Below, one piece after another: positions 26,146 through 35,009 of a stretch of 64,000 nucleotides of DNA. The notes under the pieces were generated by a model, which was not told the DNA's origin, searched no databases, and worked only from the letters and a program-made list of their open reading frames with translations. The position numbers and the translations under genes were made by a program. The stretch's first letter is position 1, and each line of letters begins with the position of its first letter. The stretch lies in NCBI RefSeq assembly GCF_002564045.1, contig NZ_PDJK01000002.1, positions 5,332,001 to 5,396,000 of the forward strand, in the 5' to 3' direction. The stretch comes from Amycolatopsis sulphurea. GTDB taxonomy: Bacteria > Actinomycetota > Actinomycetes > Mycobacteriales > Pseudonocardiaceae.

Positions 26146-28389
26146 ATGACCATCACCACCCCGGCCGGTCCGTCGGTGCGCACCATCGAGCTGAATGTGA
26201 GCGGCATGACCTGCGCCGCCTGTTCCGCACGCGTCGAGCGGACCTTGAACAAGATCGACGGCGTCCGTGCCTCGGTCAACTACGCCACCGAACGCGCCAC
26301 CGTGCACGTATCGGCGGACGTCGGTGACGAAGTCCTGCTCGAACGCGTGCGCAAGGCCGGTTACCAGGCCAGGCTGCGCGGCGAGGATTCCCCGGACCTG
26401 ACCACGGCGCGGGTACGCGACCTCCGGCGACGGCTGATCGTGGCCGCGGTGCTCGCGGTCCCGATCGGAGACCTGTCGATCACGCTGGCGCTCGTGCCGT
26501 CCCTGCGGTTCCCCGGCTGGCAGGTGCTGTGCCTGGCGCTGGCGATGCCGGTGGTGTTCTGGGCCGCGTTGCCGTTCCATCGAGCCGCGCTGCGAAACCT
26601 GCGTCATCGCTCGTCAAGCATGGACACGCTCGTTTCGCTGGGTGTGCTCGCTTCGTTCACCTGGTCGGCATGGACGACGCTGGCTGGCAGCGCGGAGCCC
26701 GGCTACTGGGTCGGCTTCGGCCCGACCGCACCCGGCGCGGACGCGGTCTACCTCGACGTCGCAGCCGGAGTCACCACCTTCCTGCTCGCCGGGCGCTACT
26801 TCGAAAGCCGCTCCCGGCGAAGCGCGGCCGGTCTGCTGGCGGCGCTGGACGCATTGGCCGCCAAGGAGGTCCGGGTCCTGCGCGACGGCGTGGAGCGGCT
26901 GGTGCCGATCGGGGAACTGGCCGTGGACGACCGGTTCGTGGTCCGGCCCGGCGAGGCATTGGCCGCGGACGGGATCGTCACCGCCGGACGGTCCACTGTG
27001 GACACCAGTGCGCTGACCGGGGAACCGGTGCCCGCCGAGGTGACCGAGGGGGACCGGGTGCTCGGCGCCGCGCTGAACCGCGAGGGCCGGCTGGTCGTGC
27101 GCGCCACCGCGGTCGGCGCGCACACGCAGCTCGCGCAGATGACCGCGCTGGCCGAGCAGGCGCAGGCACGCAAGGCGTCGGTGCAACGGCTGGTGGACCG
27201 GATCTGCGCGGTATTCGTCCCGGCGGTGCTGGTGCTGGCCGTGCTGACCGCCCTCGGCTGGTGGTGGACCGGGCACCCGGTGCGGGACGCGTTCGCCGCG
27301 GCGATCTCGGTGCTGATCATCGCCTGCCCGTGCGCGCTCGGGCTGGCCACCCCGACCGCGCTGGCCGCGGGCGTCGGGCGGGGCGCGCAGCTGGGCATCC
27401 TGATCAAGGGCCCCGAGGCGTTGGAGGCGAGCCGCCGGGTGGACACCGTCGTGCTGGACAAGACCGGCACCGTCACCACCGGCCGGATGACCTGCACCGC
27501 CGCGCACCCGGTCGCCGGCCGGACCGGGGGCGAGCTGCTGTGGTTCGCCGGCGCGGTCGAGTCCGGCTCCGAACACGCCGTGGCCGCCGCCGTGGTGACC
27601 GCGGCCGAAGCCGAAGTCGCCGGGCTGCCCGAGGTCACGGAGTTCGCCGCGTTGCCGGGCCTCGGCGCGGAGGGCACGGTCGACGGCCACCGGGTGCTCG
27701 TCGGCAGCCCGCGGCTGGTCGCCGAGCGGGCGATCGTTCTGCCGCACGAGTGCGTCGAACGGATTGCCGCGGCGCAGGCCGACGGCGCCGTAGCCGTGGT
27801 GGTCGCCGTTGACGGCGAAGCCGCCGGGGTGCTGGTCGTGCGGGACGTGGTCAAGCCGTCCGCCCGCCGCGCGGTCGCCGAACTGAGGAAGCTGGGCCTG
27901 CGCACGGTGCTGCTCACCGGCGATCACCGGATCGCGGCCGAGACGGTCGGCGCGGAGATCGGCGTCGACGAGGTGCTCGCCGAGGTGCTGCCCGCCGAGA
28001 AGGCCGCGGTGATCGACCGGCTGCGGGCCGGGGGAGCGCGGGTCGCGATGGTCGGCGACGGCATCAACGACGGCCCCGCGCTCGCCGGCGCCGACCTCGG
28101 CCTGGCCATGGCGCACGGCAGCGACATCGCCCTGCGCTCGGCGGACGTGGTGCTGGTGCGGGAGGACCTCGGCGTGGTGCCGGACGCGATCCGGCTGGCG
28201 AACCGCACCCTCGGCGTGCTGCGCGGCAACCTCGTCTGGGCCTTCGCCTACAACGTCGCCGCGCTGCCGCTGGCCGCGCTCGGCTTGCTGAACCCGCTCA
28301 TCGCCGGGGCGGCGATGTCGCTCTCGTCGGTCCTGGTCGTGTCCAACAGCCTGCGGCTGCGGTCCTTCGGCGGGCACTCGCCGGACTGA
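26146..28389 (+). CDS. copA: copper-translocating P1B-type ATPase
   Basis: A 747-residue Cu+ export ATPase of the inner membrane. It has one N-terminal heavy-metal-associated domain with MTCAAC (about residues 23-28), the transmembrane metal site CPC in IIACPCALGLATPTALAAG, the actuator TGEPVPAE, the phosphorylation site DKTGTVTTG, and the hinge GDGINDGPALAGADLG. A C-terminal membrane pair NLVWAFAYNVAALPLAALGLLNP with MSLSS completes the Cu+ signature. ATG 26146 gives the usual family length. It is co-directional with the CopD/CtaG-like gene. Confidence 0.93.
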   Translation: MTITTPAGPSVRTIELNVSGMTCAACSARVERTLNKIDGVRASVNYATERATVHVSADVGDEVLLERVRKAGYQARLRGEDSPDLTTARVRDLRRRLIVAAVLAVPIGDLSITLALVPSLRFPGWQVLCLALAMPVVFWAALPFHRAALRNLRHRSSSMDTLVSLGVLASFTWSAWTTLAGSAEPGYWVGFGPTAPGADAVYLDVAAGVTTFLLAGRYFESRSRRSAAGLLAALDALAAKEVRVLRDGVERLVPIGELAVDDRFVVRPGEALAADGIVTAGRSTVDTSALTGEPVPAEVTEGDRVLGAALNREGRLVVRATAVGAHTQLAQMTALAEQAQARKASVQRLVDRICAVFVPAVLVLAVLTALGWWWTGHPVRDAFAAAISVLIIACPCALGLATPTALAAGVGRGAQLGILIKGPEALEASRRVDTVVLDKTGTVTTGRMTCTAAHPVAGRTGGELLWFAGAVESGSEHAVAAAVVTAAEAEVAGLPEVTEFAALPGLGAEGTVDGHRVLVGSPRLVAERAIVLPHECVERIAAAQADGAVAVVVAVDGEAAGVLVVRDVVKPSARRAVAELRKLGLRTVLLTGDHRIAAETVGAEIGVDEVLAEVLPAEKAAVIDRLRAGGARVAMVGDGINDGPALAGADLGLAMAHGSDIALRSADVVLVREDLGVVPDAIRLANRTLGVLRGNLVWAFAYNVAALPLAALGLLNPLIAGAAMSLSSVLVVSNSLRLRSFGGHSPD

Positions 28390-28545
28390 TCCGGGCGCCG
28401 TGAGGTCCACAGTGGAGGATCCATTTCGCGCCCGATGAGTTAACCTTGAAGGCCGGCGGGGTTCAGCTATGCTTCCGCTCTCCTTCAAGTGGCGGGCTCG
28501 CAGGGCAGCAGCGGACGAGGCAGCGGCGGACAGGCAGTGGCGACC
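28390..28545. promoter_or_regulatory. intergenic region after copA
   Basis: It contains a 10-mer TCCACAGTGG (28406-28415, a recurrent palindrome in this window) and an 8-bp inverted repeat CTTGAAGG (28445-28452)/CCTTCAAG (28482-28489). The latter could be an operator for the small genes that follow or a weak terminator. Confidence 0.35.
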
Positions 28546-28980
28546 ATGTACGTGATTCCGGTGACGGCGACCATGCAGCGGTGGTCGGTTTCGATCGAAG
28601 CCGGCAAGGCGGTCTTCGCGTGTGCTCCGGCAGTCGAAGACCACACGGCGGCCCGGGTGCTGCCCCGGATGTGGCCGGGCCACGGCCTCGGCGTGCTCGG
28701 CGCCGACGTGCCGGGCCTGCTGGCCTCGGTCGGCGAGGTGATGAAGGCCCCGCTCTACTGGATTTCCCGGTACGACGGGGCCCGCGCCTGGGACACGCAG
28801 CCGTGGACGGTCGTGCGGGAAGACCCGGACGACGGGTTCGTCTACGTCGGCGGTCCCTGCGGACCGGCCGACAGCTCGGTCGGCTACCGGCCGGTCTATC
28901 ACCTGCCGGTCGCGCTGACCGACGTCCGCGGGCTGCGCATCCGGCTGGGCGCGTACCTGCGCGCCGCAAGCCGGGTATGA
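28546..28980 (+). CDS. hypothetical protein
   Basis: I do not recognise this 144-residue protein. It is rich in W, Y and V, has no signal peptide, and contains a VLPRMWPGHGLGVLGADVPG segment. ATG 28546 is chosen; GTG codons at 28537 and 28489 are in frame upstream. Its stop overlaps the start of the next small gene (ATGA), so the two are a pair. Confidence 0.55.
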   Translation: MYVIPVTATMQRWSVSIEAGKAVFACAPAVEDHTAARVLPRMWPGHGLGVLGADVPGLLASVGEVMKAPLYWISRYDGARAWDTQPWTVVREDPDDGFVYVGGPCGPADSSVGYRPVYHLPVALTDVRGLRIRLGAYLRAASRV

Positions 28981-29264
28981 GCGTGCCCGAACGCGGCACC
29001 GGCGTGCCGCGCAGCGTGACCGACCTGGCCCGGTTGCCCGGCTGGTCGGTCGCCGTGCACGCGACCAGCCGCCGGTGGGAGCTGGCCGAGTATCCCGGAG
29101 CCGACGGCGACGACGAGGTACTGGTGGGCCTCACCCCGGTCGCCCGCGGCCTGGTCGCGGTGATCGTCTGGCGCAACGGTACGGTCGAGCAGCACCGGCG
29201 GCTACCCGAGGAACAGGCCTGCCTCGCCGCGTGGCGGTTCGCCCTCGGGCTGCGGCCGGGCTGA
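28977..29264 (+). CDS. hypothetical protein
   Basis: A 95-residue soluble protein of unknown function translationally coupled to the preceding gene. Beta-rich central part (WELAEYPGADGDDEVLVGLTPVARGLVAVIVW). No motif known to me. It is followed by a 53-bp palindrome that separates it from the convergent ABC operon. Confidence 0.5.
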   Translation: MSVPERGTGVPRSVTDLARLPGWSVAVHATSRRWELAEYPGADGDDEVLVGLTPVARGLVAVIVWRNGTVEQHRRLPEEQACLAAWRFALGLRPG

Positions 29265-29297
29265 GCGCGCCGGGCTGAGCGCGCCGCGTTCCGGCAA

Positions 29298-29350
29298 GCT
29301 GTGAAGGGGCCCTTCACGGACTCAGAGTCCGTGAAGGGCCCCTTCACAGC
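29298..29350. terminator. 53-bp perfect palindrome, likely bidirectional terminator
   Basis: Two 26-bp arms around one central A (29324); each arm is itself a GTGAAGGGGCCCTTCAC-type hairpin. It lies between two convergent genes (stops at 29264 and 29397). The same 53 bp recurs exactly at 35003-35055. Confidence 0.75.
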
Positions 29351-29396
29351 CTTGGTCTGGGCGGCCCGAGCGGGGGCGGCGTTTGCCGGTCGCCGC

Positions 29397-30242
29397 TCAG
29401 TCCGCCGCGACCCGGGAGGCCCGCAGGTACGCCAGCACCAGCTGCTCCACCTCCGGCACGGTCGCCTTCCACTCCGGTCCGACGGTGCCGGCGTGGCGGA
29501 CGAAGTAGCTCGCCTGCCGCCCGGTCCGGCCGGTCTCGATCACCTGCCCCGCCTCCGGGGCCGCAGCGGCGGCCGGGCCGACCAGCAGCCGGTGTTCCTG
29601 CAGCGTTTCCTCGACGTCGCCGGCCAGCCGCAGTTCGCCGCGGTCGAGCAGGAGCAGGTGATCGCAGACCGGGGCGAGGTCGCTCAGCAGATGCGAGGAC
29701 ACCAGCATGGTGGTGCCCCGTTCCGCCGCGTCGGCCATCAGGATGCGCAGGGTCTCGTCCCGGGCGAGCGGATCGAGGTCGGACAGCGGCTCGTCGAGCA
29801 GCAGCAGCTTCGGCAGCCGCCCGAGGGCGACGGCGAGCGAGACCTGCGTCCGCTCGCCGCCGGACAGGTGCCGGACCCGGCGGTCCGGTGCGACGCCGGA
29901 GAGCAGGTTCAGCATCTGCCGGGCGTACTCCGCCGACCAGCGGTCGTTGAGTTTCTCGCCGGCCCGCAGCGTCTGCTCGACGGTGAAGTCGCCGAACATC
30001 GGCCGGTTTTGCGCGACGAACGCGACATCCGGGTGCATCCGGCCGCGCACCGGGGCGTCGGCCACCTCGATCGTGCCCTCGCTCGGCCGGATCAGCCCGG
30101 CGATCAGCGAGAGCAGCGTGCTCTTGCCCGCGCCGTTCGGCCCCACCAGCGCACCCACCCGGCCCTCGGGCAGGGTGAACGAGCAGCCGCCCAGCGCTCG
30201 CGTCGAGCCGAACCGCTTGCCCAGCCCGTGCACGGTCAGCAT
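29397..30242 (-). CDS. ABC transporter ATP-binding protein
   Basis: The 281-residue ATPase has Walker A GPNGAGKST, Q-loop FVAQNRP, signature LSGGERTQVSLAVALG, Walker B LLLLDEPLSDLD and H-loop SSHLLSD. The C-terminal part is the variable tail seen in YtrB-like export ATPases. It is the last gene of a GntR-permease-ATPase operon, 28 bp after the regulator. Because the other ATPase of the operon has an internal stop, this one may be the only working motor. Confidence 0.9.
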   Translation of the reverse strand: MLTVHGLGKRFGSTRALGGCSFTLPEGRVGALVGPNGAGKSTLLSLIAGLIRPSEGTIEVADAPVRGRMHPDVAFVAQNRPMFGDFTVEQTLRAGEKLNDRWSAEYARQMLNLLSGVAPDRRVRHLSGGERTQVSLAVALGRLPKLLLLDEPLSDLDPLARDETLRILMADAAERGTTMLVSSHLLSDLAPVCDHLLLLDRGELRLAGDVEETLQEHRLLVGPAAAAAPEAGQVIETGRTGRQASYFVRHAGTVGPEWKATVPEVEQLVLAYLRASRVAAD

Positions 30243-30270
30243 GCCGCTTGTCCTCTCTTGCCCGCTTCGT

Positions 30271-30663
30271 TCACGCCTGCCGGTCTCGCCGGACGTCCTG
30301 ATACAGCGCGTCGATGTCCTCGAGGCCCAAGCCCTCGCCGAGCGCGCGGTCCATCCACTCGGCCAGTTCGCCGCGCAGCGGAGTCTCCCGCCCGCCCGCC
30401 TCGCTGCCGAGGCTGCCGGTGATGAACGTGCCGACCCCGCGCCGTCCCTCGGCCAGCCCCGCGTGCTCCAGTTCCCGGTAGGCCTTGGTGACCGTGTTCG
30501 GATTGACCGCGATCGCCTCCACCACCGCGCGCGCGGTGGGCAGCCGGTCGCCGGGCTTGAGCAGCCCGAGCCGCAGCGCCTGCTCTACCTGCTGGACGAT
30601 CTGCAGGTAGGTGGAGACCCCAGATCGCCGGTCGATCCGGAACTCGATCACCTGCGGGAGCAT
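30271..30663 (-). CDS. YtrA-subfamily GntR regulator
   Basis: At 130 residues it is a short GntR protein: winged helix with VSTYLQIVQQVEQALRLGLLKPGDRLPTARAVVEAIAVNPNTVTKAYRELEHAGL in sequence, and only a brief C-terminal dimerisation helix. YtrA-type regulators sit inside ABC operons like this and repress them, usually responding to cell-envelope stress. ATG 30663. Confidence 0.88.
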   Translation of the reverse strand: MLPQVIEFRIDRRSGVSTYLQIVQQVEQALRLGLLKPGDRLPTARAVVEAIAVNPNTVTKAYRELEHAGLAEGRRGVGTFITGSLGSEAGGRETPLRGELAEWMDRALGEGLGLEDIDALYQDVRRDRQA

Positions 30664-30700
30664 AGCCGCTGCCCGGCCGGGACCTGGGGAAGCCGTGCGG

Positions 30701-31681
30701 TCACACCCGCCGGTGCAGGGCCTGGCGGGCGATCGGCAGGCACAGCAGGGCCAGCCCGGTGACGATCGCGAACTCGGTCCAGTGCACGGCCGGGGCGGCC
30801 GAAGGGGGGAGCTCGTCGATGTAGAGCTTGGCCAGTCCGTGCTGCCGGTAGCAGTCGGCCAGGCCCGGGGTCACGGTGCCGTTGGTGTGCGCAGGGCACT
30901 GCGCGATCAGCGGCTCGGCGTCCGCCTTGCTGATCGTCTCGCCCTGGGGGGAGAGGTATCCGCTGTCCAGGTATTCGGAGTACTGCGAGCCGGACCCGGG
31001 CTGGGCCGTGGTGGGGTCGTCCGAGATCACCCGCTCGCTGCCGACCAGTCCGTATGCCTGTCCCAGCAGCGACCGCAAGACCACGAAGGTGGCCAGCGTG
31101 CCGGCCATCGCGACGAGACTGCGCCGGGTGAGCACGCCCAGCATCAGCCCGAACGAGAGGCAGAACAGCACATAGGACAGTGGAGCGACACTGGTCGTGC
31201 CGAAGGTGGTCCCCTGATACGGGCCGGCCTCGCGCGGGTTGAACTTGCCCGCGAGATCCAGCCAGGAGCTGACGCCCTGCTGCATCAGGAGCAGCACGGC
31301 GATCGCGGGCACCGCGGCGACCGCGAACTTGGTCAGCATCCAGCGGGTGCGCCCGATCGACTGGGTGAAGGCCAGCAGGTGCGTACCGTGCTCGATCTCC
31401 CGAGCGATCAAGGGCGCCGTGCAGAACATCCCGAGCAGCACCGGAAGCGCGGTCACCACCGTCTCGGCGCCGGTCATCAGGCCGAACCAGCTGTTCTTGA
31501 ACGCGGAGACGAGCGAGGAGCACGCCTTGCTGGTCCATTCCTCGTTCAGGCAGCCGCCGAGCGCCGTCACGTCCGACTGCATGGCCCCGCGCAGGAGCAG
31601 CACCGTGACGTAACCGGCCACGAGCAGGCCGAGCAGGACGAACACTTGGGCGCGCTGCTGGCGCCAGGCCACCCAGATCAT
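30701..31681 (-). CDS. ABC transporter permease
   Basis: The 326-residue membrane protein has six probable transmembrane segments: one near residues 12-30, an alternating hydrophobic core between about 75 and 215 (FAVAAVPAIAVLLLM, VLFCLSFGLMLGVLT) and a last one near 300-318. An extracytoplasmic loop lies between helices 5 and 6. It resembles ABC-2 permeases. ATG 31681 overlaps the stop of the upstream ATPase (ATGA). Confidence 0.85.
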   Translation of the reverse strand: MIWVAWRQQRAQVFVLLGLLVAGYVTVLLLRGAMQSDVTALGGCLNEEWTSKACSSLVSAFKNSWFGLMTGAETVVTALPVLLGMFCTAPLIAREIEHGTHLLAFTQSIGRTRWMLTKFAVAAVPAIAVLLLMQQGVSSWLDLAGKFNPREAGPYQGTTFGTTSVAPLSYVLFCLSFGLMLGVLTRRSLVAMAGTLATFVVLRSLLGQAYGLVGSERVISDDPTTAQPGSGSQYSEYLDSGYLSPQGETISKADAEPLIAQCPAHTNGTVTPGLADCYRQHGLAKLYIDELPPSAAPAVHWTEFAIVTGLALLCLPIARQALHRRV

Positions 31682-32568
31682 GCCACCTCCTCATGCGCGG
31701 CGCGCAGATATCCGAGAGCGAGCTGGGTCAACGTGGGCGGACGGCGGTGCCAGGACCGGTCCACCGGGGTACCGGGGCCGGTCGCGACGAGCAGGTGCGT
31801 GCGGCGATCATGGTGCATCGCGTCCACTACCGCATCGGCCGGGACGGGGAGGCACCCGCGGGGCGGACCGGACAGGACGGCGTGCCCGGCGATCAGCTCG
31901 CGGACATCCCCGGCGAGCCGGACCTGCCCGCCGGCGAACAGCAGCAGGTGATCGCACACCTGCTCGAGTTCGGCCAGCACATGGGAGGACAGCAGGATGG
32001 TGGTGCCGTGCCGCTGCCGTTCCTCGGCCAGCGCGGCGAGCACCGAACCGCGCGCCACCGGGTCGAGGTCGGCCAGCGGTTCGTCCAGCAGCACCAGCCG
32101 CGGCCGGGTGCCCAGTGCCACCGCGAGTGCGACCTAGGTGCGCTGGCCGCCGGACAGGGTGCCGATCCGTGCGCCCGCCGGGACCCGGCCACGGGCCAGG
32201 TAGTGCTCCGCATGCGCCTGGTCCCACTCCGGGTTCGCCGACCGGCCGAACCGCAGCTGATCCTCGACGGTGAACTGCGGGTAGAGTGGTTTTGCCTGGG
32301 ACAGAAAGGAAACCCGGTGATCCGGGCGGCGGCCGGACGGGGTCGTCCCGCACACCCGCACCTGTCCCTCGCTGGGTGCCAGCAGCCCGGTGAGCAGGCC
32401 CAGGAAGGTGCTCTTGCCCGCGCCGTTCGGCCCGACCAGCCCGGCCATCCGCCCGGCCGGCACGGTCAGCGAGCAGTCTCGCAGTGCCCAGCCGCGGCGG
32501 TAGTGCTTCCCGAGCCGTTCGGCCCGGATCGCGGACTGCTCGTCCGCGTTCGTCCTGTCCCCGGTCAT
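31678..32568 (-). pseudogene. ABC transporter ATP-binding protein interrupted by an amber codon
   Basis: From ATG 32568 the protein shows Walker A GPNGAGKST and the signature LSGGQRT, then TAG at 32134-32136 (minus strand). After it the frame continues without a shift: VALAVALGTRPRLVLLDEPLADLD (Walker B) and SSHVLAELEQ. The sister ATPase reads GGERTQV at this spot, so a single CAG-to-TAG change explains the break. As written the product would lack Walker B. It could be a true null, a read error, or suppressed. It is the first gene of the operon. Confidence 0.85.
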
Positions 32569-32613
32569 ATTCCCTGTTCCTGTTTCCTGGTCACGATAGA
32601 GCTTCGGTTCCGG

Positions 32614-32981
32614 TCAGTACTCGCAGGTCACCTGCGGCCCGGAGAAGGTGCAGGTGAACGTTGGGCCGGCGGTGGTCAGTGGGTAACTGACCACCGGTGC
32701 GCCGGTAGTGAAAAAGATGACTGCGCGCCGGCCGTCCGAGGGCGCCGGATAGTCCCGGCTACGGCCGGGTTCCTGCCGCGCGGAGAAGCCGTCGCCATTC
32801 CTGCCGGCCAGCCGGACTTCCAGCGGAAACCCGCCTGTGTGCACTCGAAGCAGAGTGGTGACCGGCCTGGCTCCGGTGTCCCCGGCGAAGGCGGTGCCGG
32901 CGAGCAAGAGTGCCGCGGCGGCGGTGAGCGCGGCACCCGCGTGAGACCGCGTACCGCGCGGCGTTGGTTCGGAGTGGACAC
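32614..32981 (-). pseudogene. small secreted protein with frameshift in the signal peptide
   Basis: GTG 32981 opens STPNQRRAVRGLTR, a basic n-region; after a one-base shift near 32940 the other frame gives AGAALTAAAALLLAGTAFAG, a clear hydrophobic core with an AFA-G cleavage site, followed by a 90-residue mature part with TFTCTFSGPQVTCEY (two cysteines) at the end. Neither frame alone makes a convincing protein. Function unknown; the neighbours concern cobalt and iron. The start directly abuts a perfect 42-bp palindrome. Confidence 0.55.
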
Positions 32982-33023
32982 GCTAACCTACTTTCACTAG
33001 TTAACTAGTGAAAGTAGGTTAGC
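32982..33023. promoter_or_regulatory. perfect 42-bp palindrome, candidate operator
   Basis: Each 21-bp arm contains GCTAACCTACTTTCACTAG; the centre is TTAA. It is AT-rich and directly upstream of the secreted-protein gene and of the cbtB riboswitch region. The half-site TAGGTTAGC resembles half of the DtxR/IdeR iron box. It could be a metal-regulator operator serving both directions, or an RNA hairpin. Confidence 0.7.
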
Positions 33024-33117
33024 AGGAATATCGATCTTTCCTGCGCCCGGGGTCGCAGCGGCTGCCACCGGGCGGCGGATTGACGGGCGGGAAGGCTGGT
33101 CGTACGGTTCAGCTCGC

Positions 33118-33215
33118 GCGGCGGCTTCGCGGAAGCCGGTGGGATTCCGGCACGGTCGCGCCACTGTGAGCCCTCCCCGGAGGGCGAGTCAGGTCCAGGA
33201 GCCGCCGGCAGTTCC
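33118..33215 (+). promoter_or_regulatory. cobalamin riboswitch
   Basis: The leader contains GCCGGTGGGATTCCGGCACG and the conserved GCCACTGTGA, then a hairpin (CCCTCCCCGGAGGGC) and a B12-box-like AGTCAGGTCCAGGAGCC. These features and their order match cobalamin riboswitches. It lies 37 bp before cbtB, a cobalt-uptake gene, which is a usual target. Ends are approximate. Confidence 0.85.
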
Positions 33216-33251
33216 ACCCGCAAGGGACGCGTCATCCCGAAGGAGAGCTCG

Positions 33252-33461
33252 ATGACCAGCATTCCCGCCGATCGGTCCACCCCGGTCGTCCTGCCCGTCT
33301 CGAAGGCCGCGCTGTGGCTGGGGCTCACCGTCTTCGGTGCCCTGCTGCTGTACTACTTCATCGGGATCGACCAGGGCGCGGTCTCCGTATTCGGCAGTGA
33401 CACGCACGTGCACGAGTTCGTCCACGACGCGCGGCACTTCCTCGGCTTCCCCTGCCACTGA
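33252..33461 (+). CDS. cbtB: cobalt transporter subunit CbtB
   Basis: A 69-residue protein with one transmembrane segment (AALWLGLTVFGALLLYYFIG) and a histidine-rich C-terminus (HVHEFVHDARHFLGFPCH), the CbtB hallmark for binding cobalt. ATG 33252 follows a good GGAG. It is controlled by the upstream cobalamin riboswitch and lies 7 bp before cbtA. Confidence 0.9.
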   Translation: MTSIPADRSTPVVLPVSKAALWLGLTVFGALLLYYFIGIDQGAVSVFGSDTHVHEFVHDARHFLGFPCH

Positions 33462-33468
33462 CACGCAC

Positions 33469-34314
33469 ATGGAGCGCAAACTCATCCTGCGCGGCCTGCT
33501 GGCCGGCGCACTCGGCGGGCTGTTCGCGTTCGTCTTCGCGCGCATCTTCGCCGAGCCGCCGATCCAGGCCGCCATCGACTACGAAGCCGGTCGCGACGAG
33601 GTCCAGTCGGCATTGGACAAGGCCGCCGGAATGCCGATGGATTCCGAAGGCCCGGAGCTGTTCAGCCGGGCGGTGCAGGGCAACCTCGGCATCGGCCTGG
33701 GCATGGTGCTGTTCGGCGTCGCGATGGGCGCCTTGTTCGCGGTCGTCTACACGGTGCTGCTCGGCCGGGTAGGCCGGGTCCGCGCCCGGGTGCTCGCCCT
33801 GCTGGTCTCCGGGGCCGGGTTCGTCTGCCTGTACCTGGTGCCGTTCCTGAAGTACCCGGCGAACCCGCCGGCGGTCGGCAACCACGCCACGATCGGCGCC
33901 CGCACCGGGCTGTACCTGGTGATGGTGGCCGCGGCGGTGTTGTTCCTGGTGGCCGCGCTGCTGGTGGGCAAGCGACTCGCGCCGAAGCTCGGCAGCTGGA
34001 ACGCGGCGCTGGTCGCCGGTGCCGCATTCGTGGTGCTGACCGGAATCCTGATGGCCCTGCTGCCCTCGCTGGGGGACCTGGCCGGCAACGTCGCGGAGCA
34101 CGGCGCGCAGGGCACCGAAACGCCCCTGCCGCTCAAGGACGCGGCGGGTCAGATCGTCTACCCGGGTTTCCCGGCGGACACGCTCTTCGAATTCCGGCTC
34201 TACTCGGTGCTGTCCCAGGTGGTTCTCTGGGGCACGATCGCACTCGTGTTCGGCCCGCTCGCCGAGCGGGTGCTGCACCGCGGCCGTCCGGCGGAAGCCG
34301 TCGCCGCGGCGTGA
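33469..34314 (+). CDS. cbtA: cobalt transporter subunit CbtA
   Basis: The 281-residue membrane protein has five to six hydrophobic segments, opening with LRGLLAGALGGLFAFVFARIFAEPP, and a conserved PFLKYPANPPAVG loop typical of CbtA. Together with CbtB it forms a predicted cobalt importer that feeds cobalamin synthesis. Its stop overlaps the next start by 4 bp. Confidence 0.9.
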   Translation: MERKLILRGLLAGALGGLFAFVFARIFAEPPIQAAIDYEAGRDEVQSALDKAAGMPMDSEGPELFSRAVQGNLGIGLGMVLFGVAMGALFAVVYTVLLGRVGRVRARVLALLVSGAGFVCLYLVPFLKYPANPPAVGNHATIGARTGLYLVMVAAAVLFLVAALLVGKRLAPKLGSWNAALVAGAAFVVLTGILMALLPSLGDLAGNVAEHGAQGTETPLPLKDAAGQIVYPGFPADTLFEFRLYSVLSQVVLWGTIALVFGPLAERVLHRGRPAEAVAAA

Positions 34315-35009
34315 ATCCGCTCGCCGGGCTCGGCCCGTTCTTCGCCGTGGAAACGCATCCGCCGGATGCCGCTCCGCCCGGGCCGTGGCGGCCGCTGGCG
34401 GAGGTGCTCGACGACGGTCCGCCGCTGCGGCACCGGGTCGGGCAGGTCCGTGAGGTGCTCGCGGCCGGGGGCGGTGACGTGGAGCTGCGGGTCGCCGCCT
34501 CGGTGGCGCACCTCGGGATGGCTGCCCGGCTGTGCTCGCCCGCGCTGGCGCTCGCGGCCGGGCACCACATCGTCCCGGATTTCGCGGACGCCTGGTGGCA
34601 GCCGGTGATCGGCGGGGCGATGCCGTTGTCGCTGCGCGCGGATGCCACGCCGGTCGCACCGTCCGAAGTGGCCGGTGCGTTCGCGGAGCGAGTCCTCAAT
34701 GGACCCATGGCCCGGCTGGACCGGGCCGTGGGGGCGTTCTCCCTGGCCGCCAAGGTGCGGCAGGGCAACCTCGCGTCGGCGTTGAACGGCGCGGCCGTCG
34801 TGCTCGGCGGCGAGCGTCCGGAGTGGACGGACGCCGTGTCGGCGCTGCTGGCCGCGCTGGAGCAGTCCCCGCCGCTGGCCGGTGCGGCCACTCGGACCGG
34901 CGGCCGGTTCCGCCGCACCAGCTGCTGTCTGATCTACCGCGCCGCACCCGGCCGCGCCGGACCCAAGTGCGGCGACTGCGTCCTCACCGGCCGACCGACG
35001 ACGCTGTGA
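34311..35009 (+). CDS. FhuF-like (2Fe-2S) protein
   Basis: A 232-residue soluble protein ending in TSCCLIYRAAPGRAGPKCGDC, the four-cysteine C-terminal 2Fe-2S site of the FhuF ferric-siderophore reductase family. The N-terminal part is alanine- and leucine-rich helix. GTG 34311 overlaps the cbtA stop, so it belongs to the riboswitch-controlled operon. A reductase for cobalt or corrinoid rather than ferric siderophore is possible given the partners; that is inference. Its stop codon lies in the flank of a 53-bp palindrome. Confidence 0.8.
   Translation: MNPLAGLGPFFAVETHPPDAAPPGPWRPLAEVLDDGPPLRHRVGQVREVLAAGGGDVELRVAASVAHLGMAARLCSPALALAAGHHIVPDFADAWWQPVIGGAMPLSLRADATPVAPSEVAGAFAERVLNGPMARLDRAVGAFSLAAKVRQGNLASALNGAAVVLGGERPEWTDAVSALLAALEQSPPLAGAATRTGGRFRRTSCCLIYRAAPGRAGPKCGDCVLTGRPTTL

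Noticed and set aside
33171-33176. CCACTGTG in both riboswitches as part of the recurrent CCACTGTGGA 10-mer
   Set aside because: There it belongs to the conserved riboswitch core (GCCACTGTGA) and lacks the last GA pair, so I did not count it.
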